Of a stretch of 64,000 nt of DNA, positions 39,201-54,100 are shown one piece after another. Source of the stretch: Lateolabrax maculatus. Its lineage: Eukaryota; Chordata; Actinopteri; Acropomatiformes; Lateolabracidae. The DNA is taken from NCBI GenBank assembly GCA_031216445.1, contig CM062208.1:3198501-3262500 (forward strand), read 5' to 3'. Both the position numbers and the translations under genes were made by a program. Each line of letters begins with the position of its first letter. Within the stretch, counting starts at the first letter, position 1. The notes under the pieces were generated by a model, which worked only from the letters and a program-made list of their open reading frames with translations, did not search any database and had not been told where the DNA came from.

Positions 39201-42058
39201 CCGGCACTGAGTGGTCGGTGATAGTGGTATTTCACGTGATGTTTTGCCAGTCAAAAAGACTGATAACCTTCCCTGTTTTCCACGGTCTTAACACCATTAA
39301 CTAACAAGCCATCTCATGACCAACTAGGGACCTCGCACTTTAATCTGGAAACCCGATATCACACTGAGCCGTGATCGTCAGCAGTCAATAACGGGACAAA
39401 ACCTGGCTGCATGGTGGAATCAATATATTGGCAGGGCCTCGTTTGTGTTAAAACTGAAATGAGCTATGACATGAGAGCGTGTGAAGTCCAGCTAGGCTGG
39501 AGCCACGGTTTCCAACATCCATCCACAAATGTTTCTATCAGTCGTCTGTTGAATGTTTGGTTTGCTGGTTCTCAACTAACTATAAAGAGTTAAATGAGGA
39601 GTTAATTAGAAACAATGCTGTGAGGACAGATGATTGAAAGCAGTTATGACGTTAATGGAGGTTCACGTCATTCTAATTTTAGAGAAGGTATGAAGTGCAT
39701 AGCCGTCTAATTACTTGTTATATAATCTCTTTAAACAGATATCTGCATACTAATGCCGAATCTGTAGCCAAGGGACCAAGATTTTGGTATCAGAAGCATC
39801 CTGGTGACCAATCACGTTTGAGTTAAACAGTCCGTGTGTAGAGCAACGAGGCTGAATGCACTGACGACAGTTTAGCTTTTATGACTTTTTTTTTTTTATT
39901 CATCCATTAGTGCAGCAGATAACAGATATAGACAATATGAACATACTAACAAATACAAAGGCAACAACAGATGATATTGATTTACAAAGCATGAAACCAC
40001 ACAGATAAGTAACAGGGGACATCATGTGAAAATATAATAAAACATTTTCTTTTTTAAACTTCTTTTCTTTTTAACAAACTTGAAAATAAAGAAGAAGAAA
40101 CAAATAAATAAATAATAATAAATAAACAGAGGTTTGGATCTGTTTGGAAACCCTATTTCTAGTTTTCCATGTTGGTTTTGGTTTAATATTATTAATTCTT
40201 TATTTTCATACAAACACATACTCTGAGAGTTGTGTAATACATTTTATTGAACTGATTGTTGTTCCATTGATATCTGTCGTGTTAGGAGATCCAACAACTG
40301 TGAGATGTTGAGTTTAGTAGTATTGTCTTCTTGGTGATAGTTTGGGCGACGAGTAGGGCTGCTACGATGTGCGTTCGTCCTTTCGTGAGATTTATTGACA
40401 ACTGGAAAAATCAAGAATACCTCCGGCCTTGTCCTTAAAATACAAGGATTAACCCACCTCCAGCCCCAAAACCAACACATCCACAAATATCAGAAGCTGC
40501 AGGGGAAACACGCCTTTGATGTGTCTCTGCTTTCATTTCCCGCAGCCTCTGCAGACAGATACTGTAGCCCTGAGGTGAATCACTGTTGATGAGTATACGG
40601 TGCTGCTTGGCTGACTTCTGTGGCCGGCCTGTTGTCTTTGCCATAGCCAGCGTGTTCGTGAATGTGATCGTGTCCTCAAGTGTCCCACAGCGAACCCTCT
40701 ATGCAAAGCGTTGGCCGGTGTGTCAGCGATGCGGCTCGCGTGCAGACCTGCACCCATCGTTTGCTTTAAAGCCATTCTGTGTATTAAGTTAAACAGTAAA
40801 AGTGGCCAAAAGAATGAACCCCCAACGCTTTTATACGACTCAGTGAAGTATAAAAGCTTGTTTTGATGCTACTGACTCACGTGGGAACTGAGACTCTGTG
40901 CAGCTCGGTGTGTTCAGCTGGTGTTTCATGTTGTTTGCATGATGACAACAACATGTATTCTGCTGCTTCCCTCCACAGTTAATTAGTCTACATACTGTGG
41001 AGAAAATACAAAAAAAAAAAAAGAAGAGCAGAGAAAAGGAGAGATGGTTTGTTTCCTCTTTGAAATTCAATAATTAATGTTAAGTTTCCATCTCTAGTCC
41101 CATATCTGTTTCCAGCATCACAGGCAGAAGGAAGAGAGGGTGATAAAAGATAAAAGAAAGATACCTCTGTTCTCTGGGGGCGCTCTCTTTGATCCATTAA
41201 ACAAAGGCCACAGTGAAAAGATGTAAAGCATTTATATGGAGAGCAGGAGATGTCAAACACAGTAACGTTAAAAAAGCTCTTTCTTTCCGACAAAATGTGC
41301 TTCACAGTTGGTCTTTGATGGTTCAAACTATTTCTATTCTGCTGCCTGATCACTGTGTGATTCACTCATGGCTCCGATCCAACAGTGAGAGTGTTCACAA
41401 AACATGAACTGTACTGACACTCCCCCCTACACAAAATAACACCAACGGTCTAATGTACAAACAGTGAGCCAACACTGAAGGTTATTGTTCTTCTGTGGAT
41501 TTTCTCCTTTAGTATTTCCACAGAGTAACAGACAGCTGATGGACAAGCACAACTGTTCTGTTGTTGTCTGACTGATGTGTTGGCAGGGTAAATATCCGTC
41601 CTTTTTGCAGCAATTTCAGTTGAAAGGAGAGCGAGCATTTTCCCCTCCGCGGGCGAGCAGATGATAAGTCACCTTTGACCCGGTGAGAAAGGCCCACGGC
41701 CCCGTGCAGCACTCAGCTCGGCGCTTTATTGCCGTCCAGTGCCACTCACTATCCCACGTTGTCTGCATGTGTGTGCCTCTCTTACACACTCGCACCACAC
41801 ACCATCCCCCGCCTGTCTACTAGCACATACTGAGTCCCCCCCCCATGCCCCCCCATAGTGTCACCGTCCCATCCCGGGCCTGTTGGGACAGAGGGGATGT
41901 GTGACTCCTGACACCTTCAGCCTGTGAAGCTCCACCAGCAGCTAATGGTCACAGTAGCCAGACCGCCAGGAGCCCAAAGCCCAGGTGCTAATGACTTCTC
42001 CCAGTGGGGACAATGCTGTCTGTCTGACTGTGTGTGTGTGTGTTTGTGTGTGTGTGTT

Positions 42059-42113
<55 letters not shown>

Positions 42114-42116
42114 GTG

Positions 42117-42160
<44 letters not shown>

Positions 42161-45100
42161 ATCCCAGGTGGGGCAGCGTCAAAGAAGAAAAGTTGGATTT
42201 GGAAGTGATGGCAGGGGAAAATAATTGTTTTCTCCTGCACGTTTTATCCTAAATATATTTCCTATTTCCTGAACACATTTCAAAATGAGGTTCCTGTGAA
42301 AAATGTGCACTTTAAGAGTATGTAGCACCTTGATTTCTTGCCTGGCTCTTCCCAGCCAGAATAAAAAAAAAATGTGATGGGCTGAGTGGGTGCGAACTGT
42401 TGTTCTGAGGTTTGTAAATGAAGTGTACAGCCGTTTTCTCATATGAGAACTTTCACACATTCTCACTACTGAGAATAGTTAGTTTGCTGTAGGTGAGGGG
42501 TGGCGGGACGTGACGCTAAAAGTTCGCTGAAATCTAAATCACAGTGTTTTGTTTACGGTGTAGTTCCAGAATCTCTGCAGTTATGAGACTTTTTTCGTTG
42601 GCATCTTCGTGTAAATGTCCTTTCTCCTTCACCCTCTGATGTTTGAATTCTTCCAGTTGGACAATAGAAAACCGGACAATGACCTGCTGTAGTCACACAC
42701 GGGCTGAATCGGCCATGACACTGACTTTGCTGGTGGGGTGAAGTCTGTTTAGTGTCGGGTCCAACTGATTCAGATATTTGCGTTCTCGGGTAAAGTCTAG
42801 AAAGCTTCAGCGTTGCAGTGGATGCGTGAAAGGGATTTATGACGACCTAGAGATATTTTGGTATTTGCTACCTTGACAACTCAGAGTCTTGGCTATCATA
42901 TGCCACAAAGAGTCTATGTGATTATGTGTACAGCACACAGAGTTCCTCTTTAAAGGTCACTTATCCCCAAAGATATCAGCCGCAATAGCTAAGTAAGCGA
43001 ACCTTGAGTTTAGATATTTTTAATCACAGGTGTGTGTTCCCAAGGTCAACTAAAACCTGTCTAAATCTGTATCGTCTATATATATGAAGTGTTTTAGTGT
43101 GTGTAGGTTTTATTTTGACGGCTCACCTGATAATTAATTATTAATTATTATAATTATTATATTATTAATTATTATATAATAATAATTTATAAAGACCAAA
43201 CTATTATAAAGAAGAATTATGAAGAAGCAGGAAACTGCAGCACAGAAATACCAAAAATATGTTTGAGGTAGTATAGAAGTAGTCACCATTACATAGTTTT
43301 TCCATTACATAGAGCACTGACGGGTTTATTAATAACGGCCCGTACGTCACTTCAGCTGTATATTTGTGTGTGATGACCTGCTTGTGTGCATCTTACTGCG
43401 GTCACAAGGTGAAGGTATCCAGATGTTAAGCTTCACACCCACTTCAGCATTTATTTGTTCCATTTCTTACCAAGACCAAGTGATCAGAAATGACCGCCAA
43501 GCTTAGTGTGTGAGTGTCACTCACGAATTTTGAGTGAGGGTGAGAAACTCAAATGGAAAATGTAGCCACAGTGACTCTGTTTCCTGTGAGACTGTCGGGG
43601 ACATACAAGCACACAAGGAAATGTCCACAACACACATTTAAGGACTTCCTCTTTCGTCATGAAAACATTGGCACACGCACACACAAATTCAACCACATGT
43701 GACCCATGTGGCTCATTCCAATGACGCAAACACAGTGTTGTTTTTTCCTTCAGGTACTCTGGTGACTAAGTTTGAGGATTTTCTTTGCAGGTGGCGCTCT
43801 TCGTCTGTTTGGCCACATATTCACCACCCGGTCCCTTTTATTTATTCCAAACAAACTGCTGTTACTGCTCCTAGAAAATTAAACGCATCAGTTCCTGTTC
43901 ACAAGGGGACTTTTCCCTGGAAAGACCCATTCCACCTACTGAAGCAAAACAACACAAACACTATGGTAACGCTCTATTGTAAAAACTATGATTATATCAG
44001 GGATTCATTCCTTTAAATGCTTTAAGCTGATATTGTAAAAACTTTAACCTCAGGTTTGACCCAGTTAATACACATTAATGCATTTTATACTTATGTCTAT
44101 TGTTGCACCAATATTCCAAGACAAATTCCTTGTATGTGAAAACCTACTTCGCAATTAATCTGAATGTGATTCTGATTATATATATATATATTTAAAATAT
44201 AATTGGCCAGGTAAACACATCCTGATTTAATTCATTGTTTTGCATTTATGTCTGCTGCATGCAACCCTAACCCACAATCAGCTGCTTCCATTAAGGTGTT
44301 CTGTAAATTCATCAATATTAAAATGAATAGACCATAAGAAGTATTTTCCTTCTACTTCCCTTATTATAAACCACTAGCAAGATGTGTGCTGTAGGCACAT
44401 CCTTCCAGACTTTACCTGATCAATAAATCAAATCATTTTGAGGGGAATTCAAATGACCACCCATGTTGCAATGGAGAAAAAGTCAAACACGAATCAGTCA
44501 GCATCTGCAATAGTATGGAAAGAACAAAACATGGAAAACGAAAGCTGATCGCCACCCTCTATAACTTAATGCTACTAACTGGTCAACTCGTTGATTTCGC
44601 ATGAAAGAGGAGGAGGAGGAGGAGGAGGAGGAGGAAGGGGCAGAAAAGAGGTGGTGGGGTCATTAGGTCACTGCTCATATTGGGGATTAGAGGAGATGCT
44701 TATCTGTAGGGAGGGGTAGGGAGGTAGCAGGGGCACAATGGGCGAGAGATAACCAGATACAGGAGAGTTGAAAGGAATGTTTTCCAATATGGTGCAAATC
44801 TCTATTCTCTCTCAGGTGAAATGTGATTCCACCTGGTCTTTGAGCTCTCTTTGAAATGTCACAGTCTGAAGGAGACACGTTATCCTACAACAACTGTATT
44901 CATTAAAGCTGAATAGAATGAGTAAGTGCTTTGCTTTGTCAGGGAATCAGTTGTTCGCTCTTGCAAGCACACTGTCAAACACTAAACCCAGGCCCCAGGG
45001 GTCAGCACACCCAGCCTTACAAACTGAACGGGAGACCATTGGAGAAATGGTCATAATTGGACCAAAAAATAAATAAAATTTAAGATTATTTAAGATCCTT

Positions 45101-48100
45101 TTTGTTCTAGTATTTTACCAGTTTTGGTGCAGAAACATGGGACTAATGGAGGAAAGGCTTATGGAAGTAGTCTGCCTCCCTGTTGCACTCTCTGTCCATA
45201 AGAGAGGGGAAAAAAACACGAGTTAATTGCATTTTTTACAGGCGTCCTCAAGTGGAAGCAGCTTAATGAGGTTAGGCAGCTCGCCTCGTTGAGAATCGCA
45301 ACTGTTCCTAATTGTGATCTCAAATATGCTCATAATCCCCTGATTTGACAGCGGCAGAGGTTTCTGGGGAGGTATTAAGGTGAAAGAGAGAGAACAAGGG
45401 ACAAAAAGACAATTAGCAGGGAGAAAAACATGTGAACGAGTACAGCGGCTTCAGACATTTCAGTTACAAGACAAACAGTCATTTAAATGCTTTGTTTGAT
45501 GTCTGTTGTGCCTGTTGAGTATATGTCGGGTTTCTTTAGTTTGCGTTCTGATTAAATGTTCTACGTCCTGTTCTCCTGTTCTCAGTGCGAATGTGGTACG
45601 TAACCTTGGCACTGGTATGCCCACATGACACTGAGCTGTTGTGTCAATAGCTGTGTTGTCAGTGTCAGCAGCGTGTCCACATGCCATGAAACCTACTGTC
45701 ATATCATGAAATATGTGTCATTTCTACAGTAATGCTGGTGAGGGAAATCATTTCGTAGACTTGAGCGAGGAGGTTTCTGGTAATTCTTGATCTATGAACA
45801 CATACCTGTGATCACGTACCGGGCTCCGGTGTCACGTGACCTAAGTGCAGGATTTAACCCAGACCGTAGACCCTTTTCACCATTTCCACAGTGACCCCCA
45901 GTTCTCTTCAGTTAGTTGGTCTCCTTTTTTACAACATTATTGCACGACCTCTGTGTAAAGGCTCTAAAATTTTTCTGCGTTCTGCGTAGGTGGACAGTTG
46001 CAGACTTGTACCGGTCGTGCAACTGCTTCCATTCATACTACAATCAAGAGTCCGCGTCGGTTTGGCGTTCTATGCGTGCGCCTTTCCCGATCCACACTCA
46101 CTCATTCCAGTTGGTGGCAATAATGCAACTGTAACGTTGTTTGCCAACCGCCACAAGAAAAAGAAGTGTGCGCATTATGGCAACCTCACAAGAGCAAGAA
46201 GAAGAGCTCCTATGTTTGGTTTTTTTTTTGGGCTGAACAACAAGAAAAAGGCCAAAAGAGAAAATATAATGTGTTAATGCTTAATGAGAATAGAATTAGG
46301 CTTAAAAAGGGGGGGCTGGTGTTTAATCAAAGGTTTTTGCAGTTGATGTTTGGTCAAGCAGAGATTTCACCTTGACTATGAACTGTGTTGCTCAGACACT
46401 GTCCAGTCCCAAAACTGCAAAAAATCAGGATATAAACAAAACTGCATCCATCAGGTCACCTCTGACAAATCGCCTGCAAGGCAGAAACGAACCATTGCTC
46501 AGTCAGTCCTGTGGGTTTCTTTGAATGTTGTGAATCACAATAACATTTACCCAGATCTTATACTCTCCACCAGCAATGTTCCCCCGTGTCCCCTCCAGAG
46601 GCAATGTTGACGTTTCAACGCTTGGTATACGGGCACCGAGGCGTCACTGTGTACTGTTTCGATGAAAGAGTGAACAACAGCAGAGCGCCTGTCTGACAGA
46701 TGGCTGGGTTAACTTTCAGTATCTAGCAGCCAACGCTCCCAGTGTCTCCGCTTTAAGGCTTGAGGGTGCATCGATGGAGCTCTGACCTCTGTGGTCACGT
46801 GGCCACTCGCTGTCCTGAGCTGTCAGATTCAAAATGTGAGATGACTCGAGGCGCCGGGACAGCTTCAATATGTGTCCAGTGCACCCAAATCAAATCACGC
46901 TGTAGGCTCACAAGTTAGGACAGGGAATATTTTCTAATGTGTTACTCAAAAACATGTCTGTCCTCTATTTCTCCTCTCGCCCCTCAGAATGAAGAACAAG
47001 CTCTGGTACTTTGAGTTTGGCACCACCGAGACCATATCAGCCACCTGCAAGAAACTCAACGAATGCATAGAAGTCGAGGTGAGTCACAGTCTTATCAAGG
47101 CTGTTTGTCACCGAAGCATAATGCACGAGTGGTGACAGAAAGTGATTGGTTGTGTAACTGAAGAAACATTTCTGTAAATACCCAAGAATATACAGTTTTT
47201 GATACGAAAAAAGTGAAATATGAAACATCTTGTGTACACATTTTCTGTCTGTTCGCTGACAGACTTTTAAGTGATGGTCTCCTTTCATGTTTTTCTAAAA
47301 AGCGTCGCAGGAATTTACAACAAAGTGCTTTTCTCATATTAATGAGGTGGGCTATTCATAGCACATCATGAGATTAATGCTCCATAAAGTCACTGATTGC
47401 CTCATTCTGTCACACAGCACTGTATAATCTGTCACCTGGGTGCTTAAAGCACAGCAAGACTCCCAGAAAACACACAAGAAAACACACCTTTTGTGTGTTA
47501 ATGTGTTAATATTTATTGTTAGACAAAAATATTCAAGATCTCAGTACTTAGGTTAGTGGCTTCTTGATTTATTGTGGCTGAAAAATGGGATACGATATCT
47601 TGTATTTACTGACAAATATTGAGAAATATCGCTTTAATCAATATAGAGTTCTACTACTTTCTTTGAGGTTAAGGCAGGCATTACTCCGTCTGTTACTCCG
47701 TCCTACTGAGGACATAAATCTTTCAGAGAAGCTCAAAAATCTTTCATTTAAAAAAAAAAAAAAGGCTCTGGCCACTGCAGTTTTTCGCAAAACTTATTCA
47801 AACAGGAGAAATAGTGCATTTGTTGGGAACTATTTTCAGTGGCGGATTGATACACATTTGGCGCTTTAGCAACTATGTGAATACGAGATTGGCTTAAAAT
47901 AAACTACAGTGTGTGTTTTTGATGGTAATAAAGAAACATGTCACCCAGCTCATATGTGTGTTTTTAACTGGAATAAGCTATTTCAGACAATACTACAATA
48001 TTTATGTTGATGATTCATTGTTTAAACATATTTCTGATATTTGTCATTGTATGGTGTCATATGTTCCTACTTTAACATACTCATGGTAGTCACAGTGCAC

Positions 48101-51100
48101 AGAAACAACTCCCGTCACTTCCTCTTCCTTTATCGAACGCTTAGACTGAGCAGAGCAGGAATCAGAAATAACTTCTTTTAATCTGAACCACGCTCTATAT
48201 GTCTATATGTCTTTTTCATGCAAGGAACGTGGGCAGATTGAACTTTGTACACCCTGTCCCTGTTTTAAAGCTGAATTTGTCAGCCTGATTAAATATCTAG
48301 GACTTTAAAAGCCTAATCTTCTTGTCCTGGAGCAATATTGTAAATATAAATATTTGATTTTTATCACATTTGACTTGGAAAGCCTTATATTTTGTTGTAA
48401 TACAGCCTCTTCTTAGTATCATGTTAAGTTTCCTCTCTTAAGCAGTCGGTACGTAAAAGCTTTTGCCTGAATTATTTCTAAATCTGTCTGTGCAGAACAG
48501 GTCTTTCATGTGCATGTTCTCCACTCAGAGGGGTGGGTGTGATTTCCGCGTACGGTGACATCATGTCTAATAAGAAACTGTGTAGACACAGGTTCATTGT
48601 GAGGCAGATGCATTAATTGTTGGGCTTGTATTACTATGACCTTAACAAGGGAGGACTGGAGCAGAAAGCAGTGAAGCTTCGGTCTGTTAAGTGAATACTA
48701 ACACCAATACAGACAACATTTTTAGATCTTATTGGTCCTAATGTACGTTTTTTTCTGGATGTTACACACAAAAAAAGTTGTTTGAAAGACGAAGTGCAAT
48801 CATTGTAAAGTAGTGCCCACCACTTTGTGTCAGTATCACTTATTTTACGAACCTTAATGGGATTTAATCATATTAAATGGTATTATTGTTTAGTATGATT
48901 ACTCTTATAAACATTTTTAACAGTCCGGGAAATTAGTTTAGAAGTGAAGTGTGTGCGTTGCCTCGTGTCTGCACATATATGTATCATATTCCACATGAGT
49001 TACGTAGTTTTTCACACACACAGTATGTGATGGTCCCTCTGTGGTTTGCCTGCATGTTGTGGGTGCGCTGTGAAGTTCAGCATTTCTGTGGCTGCGTTGA
49101 ATCAACCGTGCATGCTGAGTCACAGCAATGTGTTGTTGACATTCTCTGCCGTGTTTGAATTATTTAATTATTTTTAATTAATTAGACACAGTATTATTCA
49201 GAGTAAAGCCAAGAGTGCCAAATAGGGTTATTTTATTATCTTAATATCACACAGTATGTACTGACATTGGGGCAACTTATTTAATTCACACTACTGCACA
49301 TTTGGCTTCTGTCCAGATAATACATCGGGCCAAAATAAATCTTGCAAAAAAAACAAAAAAAAGCATTAATGGCTATCTTACTCTATTATTCAGCAACTCA
49401 CACACTGCAGCTGTAATGTCTGTTGTATCCATTAGCTTAGATGTAAACATTAGCTTTCTCTCACTCTGTATATTTAAATGCATTATATGTCATTTTCTGC
49501 CGTCGTGAAGTAGCGTGGGATCACAGGAGTGGTTGTCTTCACCACCACTGCCGTGATCAGCTTCTCCCGCTCAGGATTCCTTCAGTGTTCTGAATTATCA
49601 ACAGAGGTCTCCTCCCCTCCAGAACAAACACTGAATAAATCGGTTTCACATTGAAAATCAGTGTTTCTCTGACACAGGGTGTCCCAGAGCGGCTGCAAGC
49701 CGAGCTGCCGCTAAGGTTTCTTGGCTTGTTTCTCCGATGACTAAAATCCTTCATCCGGTTAAAATATATAGTAATAAACCACCAAGATCTAAATAGTGTG
49801 TTCTAAAAATGTGGCCTAAAACTTTATTTAAAGTACATTTATGACAGCTTCCACAACGCTGACACAGAGGGGATACGATGCCTTTGACAGGCGACCAAAT
49901 GAAATGCACAGTTGCCTTTTTACGAATTTACCCGGGTTTGAAAATTGTTGGAAACATTTGTGATAATGTTAGAATACAACTCAACAAAATATATAACATA
50001 GCTCTGGTCGTTTTTAGACATTTTAATGCGGAAAAGTTACATATTTTACCTTTAAGTGCACACAAGAAGCCACGTTACTCAGAGAAATCATTTACACGCA
50101 CTGTAGTAACCTGGATCTTGGAAATCCTCGTACATTCAGCAGGTCAGTAATCAGATTTGTCTGAAACTTTTGTGTCTTCGTCAGCGATAAACTGAGTTTT
50201 CACGTTAAACGGAATCATAATCTTCATAATGATACCTTCTGTCTCCCCTCAGTGCGACGGGCTCATCTTGGACCTCAGCAACACCTCCTTAGAGGGCATC
50301 GCCGTGCTCAACATTCCCAGCATGCACGGCGGCTCCAACTTGTGGGGCGAGTCGAAGAAGAGGAGGAACTACAACCGCATGAGCAAGAAGGTTCCCGACC
50401 GGATGCCGGCCAGCACCGTCACGGACGCTAAAGAGCTCAAATTTTGCGTGCAAGGTGAGTCAAGGGAGACGAACGAGGACACGCTGAGTGTTTACAGGAA
50501 GCTGTCGTAAAAGGCTGAGCAGTGTGGCGTAAAAAAAAAACATCTCAACTCCTGATTTTCATAATTCGAACATATATAGGCATATATAATGCAGTAAAGA
50601 GTAGGCTCCACCAATTAGTGACCGCCTCCTCTAACTTCATAAGTGATGATAATAAATAGTCTTTTATTGAATAAAACCTGTATTTCTTCACACAAGACTC
50701 ATTTTCCCTTTCAGATTGTTTTATTTAAAAAGAGTCTAGTATTTTATAAAAAAGTCGAGAGAGATTAAACTGTAGTTTCAAGCCTATTATCCAGACTGTC
50801 ACCTTGAAATTGATCACAGATGATGAGTTTCAGTTAAGGATTATAGTATTGAATGTTGACTTAATTATTCAAAAGCAGCATGTTGCCGAGCAGTAGTTTT
50901 TGCAGTCGAGAAATGTCCAGTCACTGACATAGTTGTTTTAAAGACTCCTCCAAAGCATCCTTTGTCTGTAATCCACAAAGCATCACACTGCAGTAGCAGC
51001 TGGCTTTATAGCACCCAACAAACTCACCTTGACAACTGTTGCTTTCTCGGGGTTAAATACTGTTTGTGAACTATTCATCTCTTATGACTGGACAGTTGAT

Positions 51101-54100
51101 ACTGGGGCCCAGTCTGTTACTGTCAGGTCTCAGTTAGCCTGGCATGTCGGGGCATTGTGCTGTTGACAGAGAACAAAGATAATACATTTTCTAAGATGAT
51201 ATACATAAAATATAAGATGTCACCAGGTAAAAAGAGTTGTGTGGGTTATCAGAATTGTGCCGTCTATCTGTCTCCACCAGCCTCTAACAATTATCATCCT
51301 CTGTCAACAATCCCTGATCAGGGACATTGGTGCAATTTAAACAGACTTTCTGACATTAATACAACCTAAATTGGTCAACCATCTTCAACTCAGTGCTGAC
51401 TCTATTAGGTTAAACATGATGATCACACCCTGAGTACAGTATGTGTTTTTTAGACGTTAATAGGGTCAGGCGGCACACCTCCACTGCAATAACACTGTGG
51501 GAAACTCTGCGCTGTATAGTCACCGATGTGGTGTTAAATCAAAATCACAACCAAAAAGTATATGGACATAAAGAGCCACAACAATGCCTGTAATCAGCCA
51601 CCCAGGGTGTCTGACCCTTTAGTGGTCGCTTGATGTAGCAGCAGCTTGTTCCTGGTTCATACTAAAGTAGCACAAGTGTAGACTGTGATTAAATGAATGT
51701 TATATAGTATTAAATGTGGTTAGAGTGTTACTTTTCTCTATAGCAATTATCGATTTACCACTGAGTTTGGACTTGGTCAATGATTAAAGGTTCTCCGTCA
51801 TCAATGAAGTTTTTTTCTACAGCAGAGAGCAAGTTATAGTTTCTTAAATCACCACATTGTATTTGTAGCAGCGTTGTTATTTCCAATAATGTTGGTCTGA
51901 TTAAATCTTTATGTAGTCAGACGTCTATTTAATATATTCCGCAATGTTTGTTTGCTGCTGCTTGTTCTATTTCTGTAAACCACATGTGACTTCCTAGAGG
52001 TTTCCACACATATATCCATCTGCTTATTGTCACGTCTCTCGAAATGTCCCTCTGTCACAGCTGGGCGTTTGATAATTAATGCTTTAGTTTTAAATCCCTG
52101 TACGTGGTGCTCATTGACAGACACATCTTTGGAATAACAGATTCAGAAAATATAGATTTTGATAGGTATCGCCACACTGTTGGCTTCTGCTGTTCAGCTG
52201 CTTCTTAAGAAATGCCGCTCCATATCAAAAATGCTTGATATTTGGGGTTATGTCACTCTGGACAGTGACATTTCAGCAGTGTATGACACCGGTAGATTAG
52301 CGCTGAGCATGCTCACTACCCGAGTGAGTTTTTCTGCTGCTATTGTTCAGATAAAGGTCAGTTTACTCATCACAAGGTGAAGTACTCAGCCTTGAAACAG
52401 TTGTACAACGAACCTGGGCCTCTGGAGCTTTGTCAAGTCTGCAAAAAATAGCCAGGAGCCAAAATATCCTCCTACTTTATGGAAGTTTAATACTATACTA
52501 TATATTTTTTTATTTGCAAGCCAACTCTTGTGCACTAGAAATGCCTCCTATAGCGAGTGTACAGTTTGGTGTGTGGTGTTGGTGTATGTGTGACTAACAA
52601 GGTTCAGGTCCAGACAAGGACTTCTCTCACATCACCATTTCTCTCTTCGGCTTCTTGCATTCTGTCTCCACGTTAAAGCAAAAAAAAAAACGTATATTTA
52701 AACTATTGTAAAGGCCGGACAGAAATGATGATTCTCTCACAATATTTTTTCTCTAGACAAAGTGTAAATGTATACAACTGTACAATGGATACAGTGGTAT
52801 CCATGAAAGCCACGTTGGTCCTTATTAATGCTTACCAGTCTGCGTTTGTATAATATCTCCAGGATAAGTTACTCCCAGCTGCTGCTTCAGCCTGAATTTG
52901 ATGTCCACAAACATTAGAGAATAACCCACTCCATGCTCCAACACCAAGGTTTTTTTCTCTCGATTCATCCCACTTCTGTCTCCCTCACTGTTTCTCTCAC
53001 TCCTCATCTCTGCTGACTGAACTAAAACTTGTTACCATGGAGATGTCATGGCTACACTGATGTAAAACCTGAAGGAGAGGAAGAGCAAAAAGACAGGAGA
53101 GAAGGAAGACAACAAGGAAGTAGAGAGTGAAAGAAACTATGGCGTAAGAAGAAGCGAGGATAACTCATATCAGTCACTTTCAGTCATATCTACCTGCTCG
53201 TAGATGCAGTCGGTGCACTCATACTGCATTTTAAGTTTAAGTGGGGGGTAGAATTTACTGGGTAAATTAAAAAATGTGATTTTGGCAGCATATGTTGTCC
53301 TCATTAAGATTTTTTAAGACTTTAAATGTATTAGAGGGGAGTTGAGACCTTTAACATCATGTAGTGGGTGAAATAAGGACTAAATGTGAAATAGGCAGAG
53401 GAGACAAACGTACAAACATTCTTTACTCAAGTAGAAGTACAGATACTTGTGTCTGTACTGAACTTTACTCAGGTAAAAGTGAAAAAAGTTCAGGCTCTAA
53501 AATTTACTCAAAGTACTTGTCTGTTTCTTAGTGTTTTAAGTCATCTGTCATGTGTGATATGCACTGATGGATACACCAAAGAATCGTCTTTTCTACGTGT
53601 TATTGTCCCGTCCATATAGGTTGAATGCAATGATCCAAAATAAATTAATAATCGATAATTCCCCTCAAATGCATTAAAACTAAAATAACGTTTTGAAAAT
53701 GTAAGGAGTGGAAAGTACAGATATTTGTGTTCAGATGTAGCTGGTAAAAGTAAAAAGTGAATAAGTAATCAAGTAAAGTACTTAAGTATAGAAATTATGT
53801 ATCTGTACTTTGTTACTGCCCACCTCTAAAAATAGTTTGAATGTATGGTGTTCTGTGGGTGAGAGTTATTTTATAATCCAGCTCTTCTTCAGTTTCAGTG
53901 TCTGAAGTGTAAAGTTGCACACGTCTCCACGAATCCACTAGTAAAAACACAGAAGCACAGATTTCTGCTCCACTCAGCTTCGTAAAAGAAACAAACAAAA
54001 TGGCGGTTCCACAATTAATTACATAATGAAATAAAGAAATTCCTTATAATAGCATTTCCCCCATATTTCGTTCCTCTACAGGAGACTAAAACACAGATGT

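Larger units (their letters stand above)
39146..46987. other. Intron, 7.8 kb
   Basis: No coding signal is recognised. It holds a compound (GT)n tract at 42029-42159, a palindromic AT-rich run at 43130-43190, (AGG)n at 44606-44635, a candidate regulatory stretch at about 45190-45385 and a dispersed fish repeat at about 45890-46260. An A/T-rich low-complexity zone lies at 39885-40140. Confidence 0.6.

Noticed and set aside
40244..40486. Minus-strand 80-codon frame ending SQLLDLLTRQISMEQQSVQ, followed by AATAAA-like sequence
   Set aside because: It could be the end of an old element or pseudogene, but no homologous protein is recognised and there is no second line of evidence.
41917..42252. Long Cys/Val-rich and His/Thr-rich open frames on both strands
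   Set aside because: They are translations of the (GT)n array, with no coding signal.
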